Of a stretch of DNA of 64,000 bases, positions 59,322-64,000 are shown one piece after another (the first letter of the stretch is position 1; every line of letters begins with the position of its first letter). The position numbers were made by a program, and so were the translations under genes. The DNA lies in NCBI RefSeq assembly GCF_004210215.2, contig NZ_CP067394.1, forward strand, positions 1,612,001 through 1,676,000, given 5' to 3'. The notes under the pieces were generated by a model that was given only the letters and a program-made list of their open reading frames with translations, was not told the origin of the DNA and made no database searches. Source of the stretch: Cryobacterium sp. SO1 (lineage in GTDB: Bacteria; Actinomycetota; Actinomycetes; Actinomycetales; Microbacteriaceae).

Positions 59322-59821
59322 TCGGAGCTCCAGTCGCCGCTCTTGCCGCCGGACTTCGCCAGGACCCGGGTGTCGGTGATCACCGCATGCTTGTCCACAG
59401 CCTTGATCATGTCGTACAGCGTGAGGGCGGCCACCGACACGGCGGTCAGCGCCTCCATTTCGACACCGGTCACCCCGGTGGTCTTCACCGTCGCGGTGAG
59501 GACGACCCGGTCTTCGCCCGGTGTGAAATCGATCGTGGCGCCGCTGAGCGGCAGGGGGTGGCAGAGCGGGATCAACGCGGAGGTCTGCTTGGCGCCCATG
59601 ATGCCGGCCACCCTGGCCACGGCGAGGGCCTCACCCTTGGGCAGTTCGCCGGCGACGAGCAGGGCGATCACGTCCGGCCGGGTGATCAACGTGGCCGTTG
59701 CCGTTGCTCGCCGTTTCGTGACGGGCTTGTCGGTCACGTCCACCATGAGTGCGGCGCCGTCGGCGCGCACATGGCTGAGCCGGGGCGACTCCTGCGTGTT
59801 CTCGGACGGGATCTCAGTCAT
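59318..59821 (-). CDS. moaC: Cyclic pyranopterin monophosphate synthase MoaC
   Basis: The 167-residue enzyme forms cyclic pyranopterin monophosphate from the MoaA product. It has [63 protein letters not shown] and the catalytic lysine stretch [24 protein letters not shown] 59821 overlaps the moeA end by 8 bases. No moaA is in the window. Confidence 0.95.
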   Translation of the reverse strand: MTEIPSENTQESPRLSHVRADGAALMVDVTDKPVTKRRATATATLITRPDVIALLVAGELPKGEALAVARVAGIMGAKQTSALIPLCHPLPLSGATIDFTPGEDRVVLTATVKTTGVTGVEMEALTAVSVAALTLYDMIKAVDKHAVITDTRVLAKSGGKSGDWSSE

Positions 59822-61136
59822 CGATACTCCAATAGTCCACGGGTTCGCCCGCGGCGACGCTGCCGACCCCGACGGGCAGGTGCACGAGCGCCGTCGCGGT
59901 GGCATAGGCGTGCAGGAGGTGCGAGCTCGCACCGCCCACCAGGTCGAGTGCGCCGTCGGGGCGCAGGATGCCGCGGCGCAGCTGGTGCTTACCGGCCGGG
60001 GAGTCCACGGGCTCGGCAAGAGGCGCGCGCCGCAGTTCCCGGTCGGGGCGGGGAATCCCGGCCAGACGCCGTAACACCGGGCGCAGGAATACCTCGAACG
60101 AGACCAGCGCGCTGACCGGGTTGCCGGGGAAGGTGATGACCGGGACTGTGCTGACGGGGACTGTGCCGACCGGGACTGTGCTGGCCGGGACTGTGCCGCC
60201 GCCGTGCGGGCGACGGATCTCGCCGAGCCCCTGCGGGCCGCCGGGTTGCATGGCGACGTGCTGGAAGGTCACCCCGAGTGGGCCGAGGGCGTCGCGCACC
60301 ACCTCGCGGGCTCCGGCGCTGACCCCGCCGACGGTGACGATGAGATCCACCTCCGGCGCCTCGGCGAGGAGGGCGAGGAGGTCGGCGGCGTCGTCGGAGC
60401 GGCAGGGTGCGACGGTCACCGTGCAGCCGGCGTCCCGCAGGGCCTGGCCGAGGATGACGGTGTTGGAGTCGTAGATCTGACCCGCGGCGAGGCTCTCACC
60501 GGGCTCACGGATCTCGTGGCCGGTGGCCATCAGCAGCACCCGGATGCGCCGGAGCACGGTGGCCGACGTCAGGCCGGTACCCGCGAGCACGCCGTACTGG
60601 GCCGCGCCGAGCCGGGTTCCCGCGTCGAGGAGCCTGTCGCCTTGATGCACATCGCTGCCGGTGATCCGCACGAACGAGCCGACCGGAACGGGGGCGTGAA
60701 ACGAGACGCTCGCGGCCGTGCCGTCGGATTCCGGCGGCTGGAAGCGCGGCGGATCGGCCTGCTCGATCGGCACGACGGCATCCGCGCCGGCCGGGATCGG
60801 GGCGCCCGTCATGATCGGCGCGGCGGTGCCGGGCCGCAGACGCCCGCCTGCGTCGCCCGCGGCGATCCGGCCCGCCACCGCGAGAGTCGTCGGCGAGAGC
60901 GCCGCGGCGGCCGCGAGGTCCTCGGCGCGCACGGCGTAGCCGTCCATCTGCGAGTTGTCGAAGGGAGGCAGCGCCACGGGGGAGTCGACGGCCTGCGCGA
61001 GGATCCGGCCCCGATAGCTGTCGGTCTCGGTCGTCAGGCTCGAGAGGGGGAGCTCCTCGGTGGCGCGGTTCCGGAACAGCGGCGCGAGAAGGCTCAGAAC
61101 GGCCTCTCGGTGCTGGTCGATCGTGCGCGCGTTCAT
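59814..61136 (-). CDS. moeA: Molybdopterin molybdotransferase MoeA
   Basis: The 440-residue enzyme inserts molybdate into adenylylated molybdopterin. It has [74 protein letters not shown] and [13 protein letters not shown]. The usual MKPGKP is MQPGGP here, a change near the active site. Between this and FPGN lie TVPV-type pentapeptides made by four 15-bp DNA repeats, an unusual insertion. It heads the moeA-moaC-mog-moaE operon. Confidence 0.93.
   Translation of the reverse strand: MNARTIDQHREAVLSLLAPLFRNRATEELPLSSLTTETDSYRGRILAQAVDSPVALPPFDNSQMDGYAVRAEDLAAAAALSPTTLAVAGRIAAGDAGGRLRPGTAAPIMTGAPIPAGADAVVPIEQADPPRFQPPESDGTAASVSFHAPVPVGSFVRITGSDVHQGDRLLDAGTRLGAAQYGVLAGTGLTSATVLRRIRVLLMATGHEIREPGESLAAGQIYDSNTVILGQALRDAGCTVTVAPCRSDDAADLLALLAEAPEVDLIVTVGGVSAGAREVVRDALGPLGVTFQHVAMQPGGPQGLGEIRRPHGGGTVPASTVPVGTVPVSTVPVITFPGNPVSALVSFEVFLRPVLRRLAGIPRPDRELRRAPLAEPVDSPAGKHQLRRGILRPDGALDLVGGASSHLLHAYATATALVHLPVGVGSVAAGEPVDYWSIDD
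60141..60200 (-). repeat. Four 15-bp tandem repeats inside moeA
   Basis: Units of CGGGACTGTGCTGAC type repeat at 60141, 60156, 60171 and 60186, in frame, encoding TVPVx pentapeptides in a loop close to the conserved FPGNPVS segment. Confidence 0.88.
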
Positions 61137-61281
61137 GCCACCATCTTGCCGCAGTTCGCGCCGGGGAAACCGAGCGCGGGCGGCCGGGGAAGAACACCGG
61201 GCCCGGCCGGCTGCTTGAAGGGGGCAACGGCGGGGCGTATCGTGCCTCGAAGACACGGTGCCGAGCGCGGAAGGGCGAATC

Positions 61282-61866
61282 ATGGGACACCTCGTGGTGC
61301 AGCAGTTCGTGACTCTCGACGGTTTCGCGGCCAACCTCGACAACGAGTTCACGGCCTACGACCTGCTCGACGGCCGCACCGACGAGTTCGACCGCAACCA
61401 GGTGGCCTGGCTCGACGGCGTCGACGCGATGGTGCTCGGTGCCAACACCTATCGACTGTTCGTGGGCTACTGGCCCACCCCGGAGGCGGTGGACGAAGTG
61501 CTCACCGGCCCGCTCAATGCCCTGCGCCGGCACGTTTTCTCCCGCACCCTCAGCCAGGCGCCGTGGGGCGACCTGCCCGCGGCGACGTTGGAGTCCGGCG
61601 ACGCCGTCGAGGCCATCCGCCGGATCAAGGCCGAGAACCAGGGCATCGTGGTGCTGTGGGGCAGCCTGAGTCTCAGCCGGGCCTTCTTCGCCGCCGGCGA
61701 GGTGGACGAGGTGCGCCTGGTGGTGATGCCCGTCGTGATCGGCGCCGGCCGCGGGGTGTTCCCTGCCGACACCGACCCGGCCGTGCTCGACCTGCGTGGC
61801 GCGCAGACCTTTGATGACGGCCTGGTCGAACTGCACTACGCCCTGCGGGCCGCCCCGGACTGGTGA
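61282..61866 (+). CDS. Dihydrofolate-reductase-like (RibD C-terminal type) protein
   Basis: The 194-residue protein has the RibD_C/DHFR-like fold seen in many actinobacteria: VVQQFVTLDGFAANLDNEF, VDAMVLGANTYRLFVGYWP, RHVFSRTLSQAPW, IVVLWGSLSLSRAFF (NADPH-binding Gly-rich) and VVMPVVIGAGRGVFP. It is presumably an NAD(P)H-dependent reductase of unknown substrate. GGAAGGG precedes the ATG. moaD follows 64 bases downstream on the same strand. Confidence 0.9.
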   Translation: MGHLVVQQFVTLDGFAANLDNEFTAYDLLDGRTDEFDRNQVAWLDGVDAMVLGANTYRLFVGYWPTPEAVDEVLTGPLNALRRHVFSRTLSQAPWGDLPAATLESGDAVEAIRRIKAENQGIVVLWGSLSLSRAFFAAGEVDEVRLVVMPVVIGAGRGVFPADTDPAVLDLRGAQTFDDGLVELHYALRAAPDW

Positions 61867-61930
61867 GCGTCGTAGTCTGGACGGACCGGGTCGATGCATA
61901 GCCCGGCCACCGACGAAAGGGTTCTCGACC

Positions 61931-62170
61931 ATGCAGGTGCAGGTGCGCTACTACGCCGCAGCCAAGGCGGCCACGGGGGTGGCGGAAGAGACCCGCGAAC
62001 TGCCCGCGGGGGCCACCATCGGCGTGTTCCTCGACGAGCTCGGCAGCACGTCGGCCGCGGTCTTCGCCCGCTGCTCCTTCATCCTGAACGGCACGGCCAC
62101 CACCGACAGGGCCCGGGTGCTCGACGAGGGTGACCGGCTCGACGTGCTGCCGCCGTTCGCCGGCGGCTGA
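61931..62170 (+). CDS. moaD: Molybdopterin synthase sulfur-carrier subunit MoaD
   Basis: The 79-residue ubiquitin-like protein (VQVRYYAAAKAATGVAEETRELP; FILNGTATTDRARVLDEGDRLDVLPPFAGG) ends in the required Gly-Gly that is thiocarboxylated to deliver sulfur to MoaE. It is separated from and opposite to the moaE operon, but completes molybdopterin synthase. AAAGGG lies upstream of the ATG. Confidence 0.95.
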   Translation: MQVQVRYYAAAKAATGVAEETRELPAGATIGVFLDELGSTSAAVFARCSFILNGTATTDRARVLDEGDRLDVLPPFAGG

Positions 62171-62183
62171 ACGGACCCGTGCG

Positions 62184-63992
62184 CTACGGGGTCACGACAG
62201 CGAAGGCCGGATCCGGGCTGTCCAGCAGCGCGAACAGCCTCGGCAGCACACCGGAGTCACCGGTCATGTCCACCCCGCTGAACGAACCGCCGGCCACGGC
62301 CTGGGCCAGCCGGGCGTGGGTGATGCGCACACTGAGGTCCGCCTGGCGCGGCTTCGCGATCGGGAAATGCACCAGCGCTCCGTGGCTGAGTTCCAGCCTG
62401 TACAACTCCCGCGTGTCGGTGATCACCCAGTTGATCGCGAAGCTCTCGTTCCAGGACCTGGGACCCACCAGCCGGATCGCCAGGGTGTCGAAGAGCTGGG
62501 TGACGGTGAGCGCGTCGAGCAAGCCGCCGGCGCTGATGTCGTTGCGGCCCACACCGTAACGGAGCTCGGTCGCCCCGGTGAGGAAGACGTTCCGCCAGGT
62601 GGCGTTCTCGGCGCCGAACCCGAGCCGCTCGAGGCCCGTGGCCAACAGGTCCCGCGCCGCGCCGTCGCCGGGGTCGGCGAAGACCGCGTGGCTGGCCAGC
62701 TCCACGGCGAACCGCAGGTCACCGGCATCCAGGTACCGCCGGGCGTGTTGGAGGGTCGCCGCGACCCCGCCCATCACGTCGACATAGCGGGTGGCCGCCG
62801 CGGTCGGCGGATGTTGCCACAGGTGCGCGGGATTGCCGTCGTACCAGCCGAGGTACCGCTGGTAGATCGCCTTGACGTTGTGACTGACCGAACCGTAGTA
62901 GCCCTGCGTGTGCCAGCGGTCGGACAGCGACGGCGGCATCTCGAAGTCCTCGGCGATCTCGCTGCCGGTCTGGCCCTGGTTCATCAGGCGCACGGTCTGG
63001 TCGTGCAGGTAGGCATAAGTGTCGCGCTGCTCGGTGAGGAAGGTGACGATGGCCGCGGTGCCCCAGGTCGGCCAGTGGTGTGAGGCGAATTCAACGTCGG
63101 ACCGATACCCGAACATCTCGATCGCCTCACCCAGGTAGCGCGACCACATGCGCGCATCCCGCACCTGGGCGCCGCGCAGGGTGAGCAGGTTGTGCATGGT
63201 GTGGGTGGCGTTCTCGGCCATGCACAGCGCCCGCTGCTCCGGAAAGTACAGGTTCATCTCCGACGGGCACTCCGTGCCGGGGGTGAGCTGGAACACGATC
63301 CGCACGCCGTCGAGCACCTCCTCCTGGCCCGTCGCCGTGATGTCGAGGGTGGGCACGATCAGGCCGATGCTTCCGGTCGATGCGCCGGCACCCAGGCCGA
63401 TACCGACCCGGCCTGCCGCGTTGCGGGCCAGCGGATGGCCGTCGTAGTAGTAGCCGCGGCGGAACATGGCCGTTCCGGCATAGACGTTTTCCGAGACGGC
63501 GTTGTCGAGGAAGTGCTCAGGGGCGACGACCGGGATGCCGGTGTCGGGATCGACCACGCCGAGCACACCGCCGAAGTGGTCGACGTGAGCGTGGGTGTAG
63601 ACGATCGCGGTCACCGGGCGGTCGCCACGGTGGCTGCGATACAGCTCGAGTGCGGCCGCCGCGGTCTCCGCCGAGATGAGCGGGTCGATCACGATGACCC
63701 CTCGGGTGCCCTCGATGATGGTCATGTTCGAGAGGTCGAAACCGCGCACCTGATAGATGCCCTCGGCCACCCGGTAGAGGCCGTGTTTGGCGGTCAATGC
63801 GCTCTGGCGCCAGAGCCCGTCGTCGACGTTCTCCGATCCCGCACCGGCCAGGAAGGCGAGTGATTCCATCTCCCAGACCACACGGCCGTCCGTGGCCTTG
63901 ATGATCAGGGGGTCGAGGGTGCCGAGGAAGCCCCGGTCGGCTGCCTCCACGTCCGTCGCCGCTCTGTCGCTCACACGTATGCCATCGCCCAT
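62184..63992 (-). CDS. Alkyl/aryl-sulfatase of the metallo-beta-lactamase fold (BDS1/SdsA type)
   Basis: The 602-residue protein has the binuclear Zn motif VYTHAHVDHFGG (THxHxDH), FDLSNMTIIEGTRGVIVIDPLIS, TPGTECPSEMNLYFPEQ, and FASHHWPTWG, then a helical dimerisation domain (SVSHNVKAIYQRYLGWYDGNPAHLWQ-like) and a C-terminal SCP2-like domain. It should release sulfate from alkyl sulfates such as detergents. No signal peptide is seen, so it may be cytoplasmic, unlike SdsA1. The first ATG in the window is at 63992 and fits the family N-terminus (ADRGFLGTLDPLIIK at residue 19), but a start beyond the edge cannot be excluded. Confidence 0.92.
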   Translation of the reverse strand: MGDGIRVSDRAATDVEAADRGFLGTLDPLIIKATDGRVVWEMESLAFLAGAGSENVDDGLWRQSALTAKHGLYRVAEGIYQVRGFDLSNMTIIEGTRGVIVIDPLISAETAAAALELYRSHRGDRPVTAIVYTHAHVDHFGGVLGVVDPDTGIPVVAPEHFLDNAVSENVYAGTAMFRRGYYYDGHPLARNAAGRVGIGLGAGASTGSIGLIVPTLDITATGQEEVLDGVRIVFQLTPGTECPSEMNLYFPEQRALCMAENATHTMHNLLTLRGAQVRDARMWSRYLGEAIEMFGYRSDVEFASHHWPTWGTAAIVTFLTEQRDTYAYLHDQTVRLMNQGQTGSEIAEDFEMPPSLSDRWHTQGYYGSVSHNVKAIYQRYLGWYDGNPAHLWQHPPTAAATRYVDVMGGVAATLQHARRYLDAGDLRFAVELASHAVFADPGDGAARDLLATGLERLGFGAENATWRNVFLTGATELRYGVGRNDISAGGLLDALTVTQLFDTLAIRLVGPRSWNESFAINWVITDTRELYRLELSHGALVHFPIAKPRQADLSVRITHARLAQAVAGGSFSGVDMTGDSGVLPRLFALLDSPDPAFAVVTP

Positions 63993-64000
63993 GATGACCG

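Noticed and set aside
1..64000. tRNA or rRNA genes
   Set aside because: By eye I found no cloverleaf with the conserved GGTTC-A loop and CCA-proximal stem, and no rRNA sequence. A covariance-model scan would be decisive.

Overview
The window is high-GC DNA from an actinobacterium, most likely a Microbacteriaceae member related to Cryobacterium. This is judged from codon bias, many ATGA/GTGA stop-start overlaps, an actinobacterial SOS box (TCGAACAAATGTTCGA), a DUF222-type HNH protein, DUF2017-clpS and dnaE2. The lineage is inferred from protein style; no rRNA marker is present and I saw no tRNA, rRNA, CRISPR array or intact insertion sequence.

Layout. 1-3.6 kb: a truncated MFS transporter and its GntR regulator, an SDR, then a decayed patch (a membrane-anchored protein followed by a broken C-terminal domain, and a broken DUF72 gene) around two tandem palindromes. 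3.8-7.5 kb: a FAD-linked oxidase and a repeat-rich DUF222/HNH protein. 7.7-10.2 kb: a translationally coupled cassette of a small triple-repeat Gly/Asp/His peptide, a JmjC-like cupin oxygenase and a thioredoxin-fold ferredoxin-like protein; this is the best candidate for an undescribed system. 10.4-14.3 kb: pyruvate formate-lyase and its activase, plus a small membrane protein ending at a strong terminator. 14.4-24.3 kb: a GH5-CBM2 cellulase, a duplicated-motif hypothetical, a class A PBP converging on an SOS-controlled DUF6504-dnaE2 operon, and glutamate decarboxylase. 24.5-31 kb: an SDR-like protein without the usual catalytic pair, a HEAT/GT4 fusion coupled to a GT1 transferase, DUF2017 and clpS, an exported HNH protein and a decayed membrane gene.

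31.3-62.2 kb is mainly a purine-catabolism region: formamidase, an AtzH-like/amidase fusion, ureidoglycine-glyoxylate aminotransferase, allantoate amidohydrolase, an RpiR regulator, a MocA-like nucleotidyltransferase, OHCU decarboxylase and HIU hydrolase; then (after a repeat-rich accessory patch at 40.1-43.4 kb) guanine deaminase, urate oxidase, allantoinase, adenine/adenosine deaminase, an ABC importer, XdhC, xanthine dehydrogenase in two polypeptides and the molybdenum cofactor genes moaE, mog, moaC, moeA and moaD. Together these predict adenine and guanine converted to (hypo)xanthine, then urate, HIU, OHCU, allantoin, allantoate, ureidoglycine and glyoxylate plus ammonia. Candidate GlnR-like half-sites (GAAAC/GTNAC at 11-bp steps) lie in front of several of these units, which would fit nitrogen control. 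The window closes with an alkyl/aryl-sulfatase.

An intergenic palindromic repeat of about 65 bp occurs five times, nearly always just after a stop codon; one copy appears to have seeded a tandem array.
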